From Enterobacteriaceae bacterium (GTDB taxonomy: Bacteria; Pseudomonadota; Gammaproteobacteria; Enterobacterales; Enterobacteriaceae): a DNA stretch of 64,000 bases. This document shows positions 16,598-25,579 of this stretch, one piece after another; positions within the stretch are counted from its first letter, which is position 1; each line of letters begins with the position of its first letter. The DNA lies in contig CABIZV010000001.1 of NCBI GenBank assembly GCA_902363335.1, positions 620,001 through 684,000 of the forward strand, in the 5' to 3' direction. The translations under genes were made by a program, and so were the position numbers. The notes beneath the pieces are model-generated. The model saw only the letters and a list, made by a program, of their open reading frames with translations. It was not told the origin of the DNA and made no database searches.

Positions 16598-16865
16598 TTA
16601 TTCCCTGATCGTCTGCGATAACTGTTCTAAGACCACCTTTTCCTGCTGCCCATACGCGTCAAAAAAGATTTTCGAAGGCGCTGGGGTGCTGACGCATCGA
16701 GTTCAATGCCAGCACCATTTCTGTCCGCATTAGATTAGCTCGCTCAGTTGGTTTTTTGTTCACATCAACAGGTATTGGATGCTCGTAAGGACCAGAATGC
16801 TGAGCTGGGGCTAGTTGTTGTTAAAGAAGATCCAGAGCTTTAGGACATGCCTCTGGGTTATTCAT
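16598..16865 (-). pseudogene. Broken gene of unknown family
   Basis: Reading from ATG 16865 gives a protein-like frame (MNNPEACPKALDLL) broken by TAA at codon 15. The same frame then continues through QQLAPAQHSGPYEHPIP, NKKPTERANLMRTEMVLALN and SMRQHPSAFENLF to a TGA in a run of six T at about 16664-16669. Shifting frame by one base there restores DAYGQQEKVVLEQLSQTIRE and a TAA at 16598-16600. One nonsense change and one homopolymer slip thus explain an ancestral product of about 88 residues. I do not recognise the family. The rest of 16406-16998 holds the DnaA boxes and an AT-rich leader of the next gene. Confidence 0.5.
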
Positions 16866-16998
16866 AACAAAAAAGACGCTTTAGTTTTCCTAAAACACCC
16901 ACCATGCAGCCTGTGACTGAAAAAGTCGTTTTATTGAATAATTCTGAGCACCAGCAATTTACATTACTACATCGTTTAAATTGATATAAGGATTCATC

Positions 16999-18468
16999 AT
17001 GATCGGTTCTGTAAAGCATGCCCCCCTCAGTAACTCTGCGAGTTTGTCACGGACAGAGGCGCCCGTAACTTCTCAAGACTCAGCCGTGGTCGGAAAAGAA
17101 TTTATCCCCAAAATTGAATGTGTCGGTAATTCTTCTGCAGAACCAAAAATTAGAAAAGGTGATTTTAGAAAAGGTGATTCTCCAATAAAACGGAAAATAA
17201 TGCGGATGAAAGAGAAACGGGCGCAATCAACTGAAAATGGCAGAGAGAAGAACGCAAAAGAGCTGGCGATGGCCCAGCACCCAGGAACCCGGTTTCTCGC
17301 CACAGGAAAAACATTGCACCATTCCGTGAATGGCGGTATGCATCTTGCTGATAACCAGACCGCCAAGGTAATGAAAAAGCTGGTCGCAGAAGGCTACGAA
17401 CTTCAAGCTCATCCAAAATCCGTCGCTCCCCTTATCAACGAATTAAAGCCGATGGAGACAGCGTTTAAAGTTGCTGCCAGAGGGAAACTGGATGTCCTGA
17501 CACAGCCGGTAGCGTTGCATATTAAGCCTGGTGATAACGGTAACGTTATCACTCTGAAGGACGCAGGCAATTTAACAGAGCTGCAATGGTTGAGAGAGAA
17601 CGACAAACCGGGGAACTTCCTGGTGTTGAACGGCAATAATGATGAAACTTATGTCGCGCATGTTGCTAAATTAGCCGGTTCAGCCAAACACCTGCAATTT
17701 ATTACCAGCGGATTTGGTGGCCATGGCACCACCGATCGCCACCACATCGCAGTTAACCAAACCGAAGCGGGCCGATTTAAAGAGATTTTGGTAGATAATG
17801 GTATTGCAGCGGAAAAAATCCACACCGATCATTTCTCCACAAATAGTGGTCAGAATTCGATTAACGTAGCCGATATTCTTAATAATATGATCCGGGAGAA
17901 TAAACCGTGCAATAAAATTATCATAGCCGGAACACCAGCGGCAGTATTTCGCCAGACCTATACCTATGCCCAGCAGCTGAATATTCCAGCCTATGCTAAA
18001 GAAAATGGCGAAGAAAATACCATAAACAGCTATTTGAAAGCCTCCCCCGCGCCAATTCGCGAGAGTGATAAGCAGTTTTCGATTGAATCATTTCCGTTTG
18101 CCGATTCAGCGCAATACACCACCACTGCCGATGACTTAGCGGTGCTTAGAGAATTCAGCACAACCCTGAATTACATGGCGACGACGACATTCCTGCCCGC
18201 GGATAAAACCGTTTTCCCGGATAGTTTCTTCCATAATGCCGTGGACAGCATTCAGATGACCGCCCAGCAGTTGGAAAAAGACAGCGCTAACGTTGCTCGC
18301 CATGGCGATAATATTGCGGCTATGAAAGAAATTAATACGGAGATGATCGCTCGCCTTAAGAACGGCACCCTGACGGAAAACGATATCAGTAACATCAAAA
18401 AGGTGGACACCTTCTTCCGTAATCTGTTCAATCCGCTAGAGTTAACGTTCACGCGTAGCAATCTCTAA
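16999..18468 (+). CDS. DUF218 (YdcF-like) protein with long polar N-terminal extension
   Basis: 489 residues, against about 270 for E. coli YdcF. Residues 1-200 are rich in Ser, Lys, Asn and Thr and look partly disordered (IRKGDFRKGDSPIKRKIMRM). Residues from about 210 carry the DUF218 Rossmann-like core: FLVLNGNNDETYVAHVAKLA, LQFITSGFGGHGTT (as in the SGG-GH loop of YdcF), and HFSTNSGQNSINVADIL (as in the STNCGENA loop). About 110 extra residues follow. There is no signal peptide. DUF218 proteins bind nucleotide-type ligands (SAM in YdcF) with unclear function. The ATG at 16999 has AAGGA upstream. The polar N-terminus and the accessory setting recall secreted effectors, but no secretion genes are in view. 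Confidence 0.7.
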   Translation: MIGSVKHAPLSNSASLSRTEAPVTSQDSAVVGKEFIPKIECVGNSSAEPKIRKGDFRKGDSPIKRKIMRMKEKRAQSTENGREKNAKELAMAQHPGTRFLATGKTLHHSVNGGMHLADNQTAKVMKKLVAEGYELQAHPKSVAPLINELKPMETAFKVAARGKLDVLTQPVALHIKPGDNGNVITLKDAGNLTELQWLRENDKPGNFLVLNGNNDETYVAHVAKLAGSAKHLQFITSGFGGHGTTDRHHIAVNQTEAGRFKEILVDNGIAAEKIHTDHFSTNSGQNSINVADILNNMIRENKPCNKIIIAGTPAAVFRQTYTYAQQLNIPAYAKENGEENTINSYLKASPAPIRESDKQFSIESFPFADSAQYTTTADDLAVLREFSTTLNYMATTTFLPADKTVFPDSFFHNAVDSIQMTAQQLEKDSANVARHGDNIAAMKEINTEMIARLKNGTLTENDISNIKKVDTFFRNLFNPLELTFTRSNL

Positions 18469-18538
18469 ATTTAGTTCAACGGTGAAAAAGTGCTTAACAG
18501 GCGCTACGTTCATATTTGCTGAACGGACATTATAACTT

Positions 18539-18567
18539 CCAGGTCAACAATGAAATTGTTGACCTGG
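18539..18567. repeat. 12-bp perfect inverted repeat after the DUF218 gene
   Basis: CCAGGTCAACAA and TTGTTGACCTGG flank TGAAA. No U-tract follows, so a terminator is doubtful. Fragments of protein-like frames without starts surround it (18500-18690), suggesting decayed DNA. Confidence 0.45.
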
Positions 18568-18687
18568 ATACGCTGGTAGCCGGGTTGAAACAGAGATAAC
18601 GGAAATTGTCGATGCGGTAAAGACCGGAAAAGCAGCACAATTTAGCAAGCTTAAAGGCGCAGCAGTTGTCTGCGCCACGGCTTGCGC

Positions 18688-18786
18688 TTACCAGTTAAAG
18701 GCTTGCACCAGCGATAAATCCCAGGCTGTTGCGAACAGCGAGATAAAGACAATGATGTTAACGGCCGTTTCTATTCTCTTTTCCAT
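18688..18786 (-). CDS. 32-residue predicted membrane protein
   Basis: ATG at 18786 is preceded by GGGAGA with good spacing and the frame ends at TAA 18688-18690. The product starts MEKRIETAVNIIVFISLF and ends VQAFNW: a charged N-terminus and one hydrophobic helix of about 20 residues, typical of enterobacterial small membrane proteins. I do not recognise it. An opposite-strand open frame covers the same bases but lacks a start codon. It sits alone between the DUF218 gene and the acetyltransferase. Confidence 0.55.
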   Translation of the reverse strand: MEKRIETAVNIIVFISLFATAWDLSLVQAFNW

Positions 18787-18855
18787 TTTGATTCTCCCTA
18801 TGTCGGTAAAACCATTAAACACGGAAAACCTTAATGATTTATTCAGCGTCAATCC

Positions 18856-19296
18856 TTAGAGACTAACACAGTATCGTACGAAATCATCGGCTGGGACAAA
18901 TTCATCATAAAGCTTGCGTGCTGGATTATGAATACGAGTATGCCAGTAGAAGCGCGACCATCCTTGTGCTTTGGCTTCATTTAGCACAAATTGTATGATC
19001 TCACGGGCGACGCCCTTACCACGCCAGACGGGGTCTACGAACAAATCCTCCAGGTAGCATATTGGCGATGTGACCCAGGTTCCTTCATGCAGAACGCAAT
19101 GTGCAAAACCGACAATCACGCCGTCCAGCACAGCGACACGACAAAACATGGACGAGTCAGGGTCGATAAGCCGCGCCCAGGTGTACTCGGTCACTTCCTC
19201 AGATAAATCACTCGCGTAAAAATCGTTATACCCTTTCCAGAGCGTCAGCCACTGCGTCTTATCTTCTGCTTCCAGTGAACGAAATGTCACGACCAC
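18856..19296 (-). CDS. GNAT-family N-acetyltransferase
   Basis: 146 residues from GTG 19296, chosen because AAGAGG lies 6-7 bases upstream; longer readings would run into yneE. The GNAT fold is clear: VTFRSLEAEDKTQWLTLWKGY at the start, then LEDLFVDPVWRGKGVAREI, which is motif A binding acetyl-CoA, and YWHTRIHNPARKLYDEF at the C-terminus. It transfers an acetyl group to an amine that cannot be named from sequence. It follows yneE by ten bases on the same strand, so the two are probably cotranscribed. Confidence 0.8.
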   Translation of the reverse strand: MVVTFRSLEAEDKTQWLTLWKGYNDFYASDLSEEVTEYTWARLIDPDSSMFCRVAVLDGVIVGFAHCVLHEGTWVTSPICYLEDLFVDPVWRGKGVAREIIQFVLNEAKAQGWSRFYWHTRIHNPARKLYDEFVPADDFVRYCVSL

Positions 19297-19306
19297 GGCA
19301 CACCTC

Positions 19307-20221
19307 TTAGCTGAGTTGGTAGTACTTATCGGCGGTAATGCGAGCGGGGATCTGCGACGCATCATTCATTTGCAGCAAATCAATCTCAATGGCATTACAG
19401 ATAGCATCCAAAGGTAAGTCATTATTTTCCAGACCAAAAGGTTCTTCAAGCTCTTCAGCAAGCGTATCAAGGGAGATGAAGGTGTAGGAAATCAGTACCG
19501 AGATGAACGGCGTCATGTAATGTAAATCCACCACCAGGGCAAACGGTAGCATGATGCAAAACAGATACACGGTACGATGCAGTATCAATGAGTATGCAAA
19601 CGGCACCGGCGTATTGGCGATGCGTTCACAGCCTGCCAGCACAACAGACATGTCGTTAAGCCGGATGTTCAGGCTGTGATATAGAATATCCGACAGTTCG
19701 CCGCCCCGCCGTCTCTCAGCCAGCCAGTCACCCATGATAAGCAATATACGGTTTGCCGGTGATTGTGCCGCCATAACCTGTGACAGATGTTCTTCGCAGA
19801 GGTATTTTTCCATCACTGCGCGCGTCGGCTGGCGTCGTAGTGTCAAACGCAGGCAGTGCGCAAAGGCAATTTGCAGATTCACAAATTCACTAAGATGCGC
19901 GTCGTCACGCAGCGTATTTTTCACCTCGCGCAGCAACGAGCGTGACGCAATCATCAATTGCCCCCATAGCTGCCTTGCCTCGACATAACGGGAGTAACAA
20001 GCATTGTTGCGAAAACCAAGAAAGATGGCGATAGCCACGCCAAGAATACTAAAGGGTGCAACAGTGAGCTTAAAACCCAGCGATGAGTACCAGGGCAGGA
20101 TCAGAATAACCACTATCGACAGCAGGAAATTGAGCAATAAGCGGGAGAAAATCTTTGGCAGTACTGAGCCATGCCATACGAAAATGCGGGCCAACCAATG
20201 TTGGTGAGGACGAACGATCAT
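19307..20221 (-). CDS. yneE: YneE, bestrophin-like membrane protein
   Basis: 304 residues when started at ATG 20221 (MIVRPHQHWL), exactly the length of E. coli YneE, which it follows end to end; a longer frame to 20284 is less likely. Bestrophin-like (UPF0187) proteins form pentameric ion channels in the inner membrane. Four hydrophobic regions are visible, with SILGVAIAIFLGFRNNACYSRY near residue 50 and YMTPFISVLISYTFISLDTL near 230 as family blocks. The E. coli gene is next to uxaB as here. Ion preference and physiological role are not known. Confidence 0.92.
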   Translation of the reverse strand: MIVRPHQHWLARIFVWHGSVLPKIFSRLLLNFLLSIVVILILPWYSSLGFKLTVAPFSILGVAIAIFLGFRNNACYSRYVEARQLWGQLMIASRSLLREVKNTLRDDAHLSEFVNLQIAFAHCLRLTLRRQPTRAVMEKYLCEEHLSQVMAAQSPANRILLIMGDWLAERRRGGELSDILYHSLNIRLNDMSVVLAGCERIANTPVPFAYSLILHRTVYLFCIMLPFALVVDLHYMTPFISVLISYTFISLDTLAEELEEPFGLENNDLPLDAICNAIEIDLLQMNDASQIPARITADKYYQLS

Positions 20222-20436
20222 GTTTTTTTCAATCTGGTTAACGAGTTGTGCATTAAACGTGATCTTCATCATGTATTCAAGCACGGCAGGCGCGTGGATG
20301 ATAGACTTGATATCCTCTCGTCATACCAGAAAACGCGTATTTGCACAGTGTTTCATAGGGATATTGGACATACCTCATATGTATGTTGTAACTAATAAAG
20401 GGCACAATCTGTTTTGTTGATGGCGCAGAAATAATA

Positions 20437-20456
20437 AACCCGGCCGTAGCCGGGTT
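20437..20456. terminator. Terminator of uxaB
   Basis: AACCCGGC and GCCGGGTT pair around CGTA, 20 bp beyond the uxaB stop; on the minus strand it is followed by TATTATTTC. The interval to yneE has no gene. Confidence 0.65.
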
Positions 20457-20475
20457 CACTTAGATGATTAAACCA

Positions 20476-21927
20476 TTAGCACAGTGGCTTAACGGCTTGA
20501 CGCATCCCTTGGGTCAGAATGGCATCAAGGTCAGCAGCAACCTGTTCGACCAATCCAGAAACCTGTGTGAGATCTTGTTCCCAGTGTTCGCTGACGTTCA
20601 GCACCGCAGTCACCAGGTCGGTGGTGCTGATAACATTGTCGTGATGCTGTGACCACAACATCTGGAAGCGATCAATCCAGTGCGCATCATCCTGTACCGG
20701 ATAAGACTCACCGTTACGCTCACCGCGATAGAAGGCAATCAGCGCCGCCAAAGCAAATGTCAAACGTGCCGGCAGTTTGCCGCTCGCCTTCTGCCCTGCT
20801 AGCAGCTGCGGCAGGATGCGGGTACGGAACTTCGTCATGCCGTTCAGAGAGATAGACAGCAATTGGTGTTTGATGTACGGGTTACGGAAACGCCCGGTGA
20901 CTGCGCTGGCAAAAGATTCGAGTTCATCTTTTGGCAGATCCAATACCGGAATGATCTCCTGATAAATTGCTTTCTCAACGAATGCGCAAATTTCGGCGTC
21001 ATTCATCGCTTCACCAACGGTATCAATCCCCGCCTGGAACGCCACCGGCACGAGCGCAGTATGGGCACCATTGAGAATGGCCACTTTACGTTCTTTGTAC
21101 GGTTTGATGTCGTCAACAATCAACACGTTGAGCGCCAGTTTATCCAGACGCAGCTCGCTTGCCAGTGATTTTGGTCCCTGGATAACGAACAGATAGAAAT
21201 GTTCCGCGGTATCGAGGAAACCATCTTTATAGCCCAATTCGGCTTCCAGGTTTGCCGCTTCATCGCGCGGGTAACCGGTCACGATACGGTCCACCAGCGT
21301 GGAACAGAAAGCGTTGGATTCATTCAACCAGGTCATGAATTCTGCCGGTAATGCCCACTCAGTCGCGTAACGAACAACCAGTTCTTGCAGCGCTTCACCG
21401 TTATAGTCAATCAATTCACATGGAATGATTATCCAGCCTTTATCTTTAGCACCATTGAAATGGCTAAAACGTTCGAACAGCAGACGAGTCAATTTTGCCG
21501 GATAGCTTACCGCTGGGGCATCGTCGAATTTGTCACCCGCATGGTAGCTGATACCCGCTTCGGTGGTGTTAGAAAAGACAAAACGCATCTCTGGGTTGTG
21601 CGCCAGCTTCAGGAATTCAGCGTAATCACTGTATGCACTGATTTCACGGTTTACAGAACGGATCAGGCGAGCCTCGCTCACTGCCTCACCTTTCTCATTC
21701 AGACCACGAATAATCGTGGTGTAAAGGCCATCCTGAGTGCTGAGTGACGGCGGGAAGTCGCTCGCGATTGGGCGCACGACGACCACACCGGAATTGAGAT
21801 CGGTTTTCTCGTTCAGCAGATCGATCTGCCAGTCAACAAAGGCGCGCAAGAAGTTGCCTTCACCAAACTGGATAATACGTTCAGGGTATTGGGCACCGGG
21901 GAAATCATGGCGGTTCAGTGTTTTCAC
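20476..21927 (-). CDS. uxaB: Tagaturonate reductase (altronate oxidoreductase)
   Basis: 483 residues, same length as E. coli UxaB. It reduces D-tagaturonate to D-altronate with NADH in galacturonate catabolism and belongs to the long-chain mannitol dehydrogenase family: IIQFGEGNFLRAFVDWQID holds the N-terminal nucleotide fold and KVAILNGAHTALVP the catalytic lysine-containing signature. It is a single-gene unit. An ExuR-type operator candidate precedes it, in line with induction by hexuronates. The partner enzymes UxaA and the usual UxaC are not in this window, although a uxaC copy is in the rsp operon. Confidence 0.95.
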   Translation of the reverse strand: MKTLNRHDFPGAQYPERIIQFGEGNFLRAFVDWQIDLLNEKTDLNSGVVVVRPIASDFPPSLSTQDGLYTTIIRGLNEKGEAVSEARLIRSVNREISAYSDYAEFLKLAHNPEMRFVFSNTTEAGISYHAGDKFDDAPAVSYPAKLTRLLFERFSHFNGAKDKGWIIIPCELIDYNGEALQELVVRYATEWALPAEFMTWLNESNAFCSTLVDRIVTGYPRDEAANLEAELGYKDGFLDTAEHFYLFVIQGPKSLASELRLDKLALNVLIVDDIKPYKERKVAILNGAHTALVPVAFQAGIDTVGEAMNDAEICAFVEKAIYQEIIPVLDLPKDELESFASAVTGRFRNPYIKHQLLSISLNGMTKFRTRILPQLLAGQKASGKLPARLTFALAALIAFYRGERNGESYPVQDDAHWIDRFQMLWSQHHDNVISTTDLVTAVLNVSEHWEQDLTQVSGLVEQVAADLDAILTQGMRQAVKPLC

Positions 21928-21963
21928 AATGGGTTCCTTTCTGGATTAGTCATACAGCCCGCT

Positions 21964-21981
21964 AAATTGGTCTAATAACTT
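21964..21981 (-). promoter_or_regulatory. Possible ExuR operator upstream of uxaB
   Basis: AAATTGGTCTAATAACTT has one exact half (AAATTGGT) of the ExuR/UxuR-type palindrome; the second half is degenerate. It lies about 37 bp before uxaB. Confidence 0.35.
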
Positions 21982-22041
21982 ATCAGATTTTCCGCTTATG
22001 AAACCCTGTTTTGATCAAGAGTGAGACAATAAATAACGAGT

Positions 22042-22569
22042 CTATAAGAATTTGTAAAAAATAGAGGTCGCCGTTAACTCACCATCCGGCATTAACGCAT
22101 AGCGAGGGATCTCACCTGATTTGTGCCAGCCGCACTGCTGATAGAACTGTTCTGCACCGCTACCGGTGGCGGTATCGAGCACCAGCACCGTTTTATGGGT
22201 ATCTATGGCCACTTCTTCTAGCCGCTGCATCAGTGCGCGTGCAACGCCTTTACGGCGAGTACTCTCATGCACCAACAATTTGGCGACATCAGCACGATGC
22301 GGCTGGTTTTCAGGCTGATCGATAACCAACTGCACCGTACCCACAATCCGCTGCCCGGCATCTTTTGCCACCAGCACGACTCGCTGATGACGGGCAGTAC
22401 TTTCAGCCGTACGTCGCCAGAATGCCAACGCGGATTCAGATGAAAATGGCAGCATAAAGCTCACCGATGCACCGCCATGGACACAGTGACTTAATACCTC
22501 AGCTAAAGCATCCAGATTAGCCAGAATCTCGCTAGCCGAAAAAATGTGCAGGGTAAAAGAAGGGTTCAT
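22042..22569 (-). CDS. GNAT-family N-acetyltransferase
   Basis: 175 residues from ATG 22569, preceded by GGAGAC; a start 12 bases further out is possible. Motif A reads VAKLLVHESTRRKGVARALMQRLE near residue 95, the acetyl-CoA site; motif B ends with EQFYQQCGWHKSGEIPRYALMPDG. Layout resembles acetyltransferases that modify small amines or drugs, but no substrate can be given. K-12 has other small genes (yneF) at this point between uxaB and yneG, so this gene is a local difference. The 170-bp gap to yneG shows no gene. Confidence 0.78.
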   Translation of the reverse strand: MNPSFTLHIFSASEILANLDALAEVLSHCVHGGASVSFMLPFSSESALAFWRRTAESTARHQRVVLVAKDAGQRIVGTVQLVIDQPENQPHRADVAKLLVHESTRRKGVARALMQRLEEVAIDTHKTVLVLDTATGSGAEQFYQQCGWHKSGEIPRYALMPDGELTATSIFYKFL

Positions 22570-22741
22570 TTTCGTCTCCACAGAATGAGGAAACTACTAT
22601 CACGTTAACGATTTAATAACACAACTGACGAAGTCATAGTGTTTTCATATGTTTCCGTGGAGCCAGCACCTGAAGCCAATCTGCTGGATCAAGCATACCG
22701 GAAAGAGAGCACCTCAGAGGATGCTCAACACATGTGCTGCA

Positions 22742-23095
22742 TTAGTTCATCTGGATAACCAACCAATGATGAATAACGCGAACGATATACTGCTGCTGGG
22801 CCTCGCTTAGCGCCTGACCTTGCGGAATATGATGCCATTTCGCCAGACAGCCACGACAACAGGTCGCCGTCGCATGCTGGGCAATAAAGACCGGATGACC
22901 GCGCATCGGCGTCTGCTTACCATCATTAACAGGTAACGCCGGAGCGAGGCGAGCGGCGACAAAATCCGCCGCATGGCTGTCAATCACCTCCGCCCCTTTA
23001 TCGAGGCAGTACTGCCGCTCTTTAACACCAAGCCGAAACCGGCTGCGAAACGTCGAGCGCCGCAAGCGTGAGAAAAGATTTTCCAGAGTGTCCAT
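22742..23095 (-). CDS. yneG: YneG, DUF4186 protein
   Basis: 117 residues. It matches E. coli YneG (119 residues, DUF4186) and has the paired cysteines TATCCRGCLAKWHHIPQG with a nearby histidine, which looks like a metal site. Its ATG overlaps the glsB stop by one base (TGATG), so it is translated with glsB. Function is unknown; the link with glutaminase is conserved in E. coli. Confidence 0.85.
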   Translation of the reverse strand: MDTLENLFSRLRRSTFRSRFRLGVKERQYCLDKGAEVIDSHAADFVAARLAPALPVNDGKQTPMRGHPVFIAQHATATCCRGCLAKWHHIPQGQALSEAQQQYIVRVIHHWLVIQMN

Positions 23096-24021
23096 CAGTA
23101 GACTGAACGTCCTATTTTTTGCGTGAGTTTCTCGAGCACTGCGACCCCGGCTAGCGAGTTCCCGGTCTCATCGAGTTCCGGGCTCCAGACCGCAATCGCC
23201 ATTTCATGTGGCACAATCGCCACCACGCCGCCGCCCACACCCGATTTAGCCGGCAAGCCAACGCGCCAGGCAAACTCTCCGGCATTCTGATACATGCCAC
23301 TGGTTGCCATCAGCGCGTTAACCTGACGCGTCTGCATCGGCGAAATAACGGGGTTATCAAGATGCTCGGCCAGCCCCTGGTTTGCGAGAAATAAAAAGGT
23401 TCGCGCCAGTTCAACGCAGTTCATCTTTAACGCGCAATAATGGAAATAGTTTTGCAGTACGGTCGTCACATCGTGATGAAAATTACCAAAAGATTTCATC
23501 AACCAAGCGATCGCCGCATTACGTGCAGAGTGTTCAAACTCAGAGCGCGCGACGGCCATATCGTAGCCGATATCGTCCACACCGCTCAGTTTGCGCACGA
23601 TCTCCAGCATTCGCTGACGCGGTGCGCTTAAACGCCCTTGCAGCATGTCGCAAACCACCAGCGCCCCAGCATTGATAAACGGGTTACGCGGAATGCCCTG
23701 CTCCATTTCTAATTGCAGAAGAGAATTGAACGGCTGACCGGAAGGATCTTTCCCTACCCGGGACCAGATCTCCTCAGCCTGGTAGTGATTCATCGCCACC
23801 ACCAGACTCAGGACTTTTGAAATTGACTGAATCGAGAATCGTTCCTCAGCATCGCCGGCGCAAAAATGCTGCCCGTCCACGGTGCTGATAGCGATCCCCA
23901 GTTTTTTGCCGCTAACACAGGCGAGCGCCGGAATATAATCCGCCACCTTACCTTGCCCAATCAACGGTCGGACGTCGTCAAGAATCGACGTCAGCATGGC
24001 ATTATTAATAACCGTAGCCAC
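23095..24021 (-). CDS. glsB: Glutaminase 2
   Basis: 308 residues as in E. coli GlsB (YneH). It hydrolyses glutamine to glutamate and ammonia in the cytoplasm. The serine-dependent beta-lactamase-like fold shows S66-x-x-K69 (FSIQSISKVLSL), NPFINAGALVVCDML and the glycine-rich GLPAKSGVGGGVVAIVP. It lies upstream of yneG and downstream of sad on the same strand; sad-glsB-yneG is probably one unit with ptrR divergent, as in E. coli, where PtrR regulates sad and glsB. Confidence 0.95.
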   Translation of the reverse strand: MATVINNAMLTSILDDVRPLIGQGKVADYIPALACVSGKKLGIAISTVDGQHFCAGDAEERFSIQSISKVLSLVVAMNHYQAEEIWSRVGKDPSGQPFNSLLQLEMEQGIPRNPFINAGALVVCDMLQGRLSAPRQRMLEIVRKLSGVDDIGYDMAVARSEFEHSARNAAIAWLMKSFGNFHHDVTTVLQNYFHYCALKMNCVELARTFLFLANQGLAEHLDNPVISPMQTRQVNALMATSGMYQNAGEFAWRVGLPAKSGVGGGVVAIVPHEMAIAVWSPELDETGNSLAGVAVLEKLTQKIGRSVY

Positions 24022-24089
24022 TTACACTCCTTGCCCATAGGCGCTTTCGGCCAGGGATTATAGCAGAGCGCAGCGGCTACGTGTTTTGC

Positions 24090-25475
24090 TTAGTGACGAT
24101 CTTTCCACACGGTCTGCACGTTACAGAACTCACGCAGTCCGAAATGCGATAATTCACGGCCAAAACCACTTTTCTTCACGCCGCCAAACGCTACACGGGC
24201 ATCGCTGGCGCTATAGCCGTTGATGAATACGCCGCCACACTCTAATTCATCAGCAAAACGTTGGGCAGTTTCAGTATCGGCAGTAAACACCGTAGCAGAG
24301 AGACCGAATTCGCTGTCATTGGCGAGCGCTAACGCATGTTCAGCATCACGTGCAATGCTGATTGCCGCTACCGGGCCAAACATCTCCTGGCGGAATGCCG
24401 TCATGTCAGGCGAAACGTTCGCCAGGATGGTGGCCGGATAGTAGTTGCCTTCAGTGTTAGACTTTTCTCCGCCTAACAGTAAGCTGGCGCCCTCTTTTAC
24501 CGTCGCCATCACCTGAGCGTGCAATTCATCGCGTAAATCAAAACGCGCCATCGGCCCCAGATAATTGTTCTCATCGCGGGGATCGCCCATTTTCAGGGCA
24601 GCGGTCGCGGCGACAAACTTTGCCGTAAACTGCTCGGCAACGCCCGCTTCCACGATAAAACGCTTCGCGGCTGCACATACCTGCCCGGTGTTCTGATAGC
24701 GGCCAATCACCGCAGCCTGCACCGCCATGTCAATATCGGCATCGTTGAGAACAATGAAAGGATCGGAACCGCCCAGCTCCAGCACGCATTTTTTAAGGGC
24801 CGCCCCGGCCTGCGCACCAATCGCTTTTCCGGCGCGCACGCTACCGGTCACGGTGACCGCCGCCACACGCGGATCGTCGATCATCTGCGAAACCCCGTCA
24901 TTAGTGGCATTCACCACGTTAAAGAGTCCTGCCGGAATCCCTGCCTGAGTGATGATATCGCCAATCAACGTGGCGCAGCCCATTACGTTCGGTGCGTGTT
25001 TCAGAATATAGCTGTTGCCCGCCAGCATAATTGGCACCGCGCCGCGCAGCACCTGCCACAGTGGGAAATTCCACGGCATTACCGCCAGCACCGGGCCGAG
25101 CGGACGATACTCTATCACCGCCTGGTTATTCTGAACCTGGGTGGCTTCAGTTGCCAGCATCTCAGGGCCGTGATCCGCATACCAGTCGCAAAGATGAGCT
25201 GATTTATTCACTTCACCGCGCGCCTGATTAACAGGTTTACCCATTTCACGGGTGATACATTGCGCCATCTCTTCAGCCCGCTCACGCAGGACACGACCAA
25301 TAGCACGTAGCGCATCGGCTCGCTCTGTTACAGACGTTTTACGCCACTTGCGAAAAGCGTTTTGCGCCAGAGTCATCGCCGCGTCAACCTCTGCGGCGGT
25401 CGCCCACGGGAACGAAGCGATCGTTTCACCGTTAGCAGGATTTACTGAGATGGCATGGGTTGCAGGTGAATTCAT
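24090..25475 (-). CDS. sad: NAD-dependent succinate-semialdehyde dehydrogenase
   Basis: 461 residues from ATG 25475 (GAGAGA upstream), against 462 in E. coli Sad (YneI). It oxidises succinate semialdehyde to succinate during putrescine, GABA or arginine breakdown. Aldehyde dehydrogenase hallmarks are present: LELGGSDPFIVLNDAD with the general base glutamate, NTGQVCAAAKRF with the catalytic cysteine, and MPWNFPLWQVLRG in the cofactor domain. It is divergent from ptrR with about 100 bp between the starts. Confidence 0.95.
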   Translation of the reverse strand: MNSPATHAISVNPANGETIASFPWATAAEVDAAMTLAQNAFRKWRKTSVTERADALRAIGRVLRERAEEMAQCITREMGKPVNQARGEVNKSAHLCDWYADHGPEMLATEATQVQNNQAVIEYRPLGPVLAVMPWNFPLWQVLRGAVPIMLAGNSYILKHAPNVMGCATLIGDIITQAGIPAGLFNVVNATNDGVSQMIDDPRVAAVTVTGSVRAGKAIGAQAGAALKKCVLELGGSDPFIVLNDADIDMAVQAAVIGRYQNTGQVCAAAKRFIVEAGVAEQFTAKFVAATAALKMGDPRDENNYLGPMARFDLRDELHAQVMATVKEGASLLLGGEKSNTEGNYYPATILANVSPDMTAFRQEMFGPVAAISIARDAEHALALANDSEFGLSATVFTADTETAQRFADELECGGVFINGYSASDARVAFGGVKKSGFGRELSHFGLREFCNVQTVWKDRH

Positions 25476-25579
25476 AATATTTCTCTCTCGTCGATTGCGC
25501 AGTGGTGTCATCCTGACCTATTCTCCCGTTTATTAAAACTGAATAATATTAAGCTCACCATTCACAAAATGAGAAAGGC

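Noticed and set aside
18570..18858. Plus-strand open frame opposite the 32-residue gene
   Set aside because: No start codon for the first 50 codons and no ribosome site; treated as remnant DNA.
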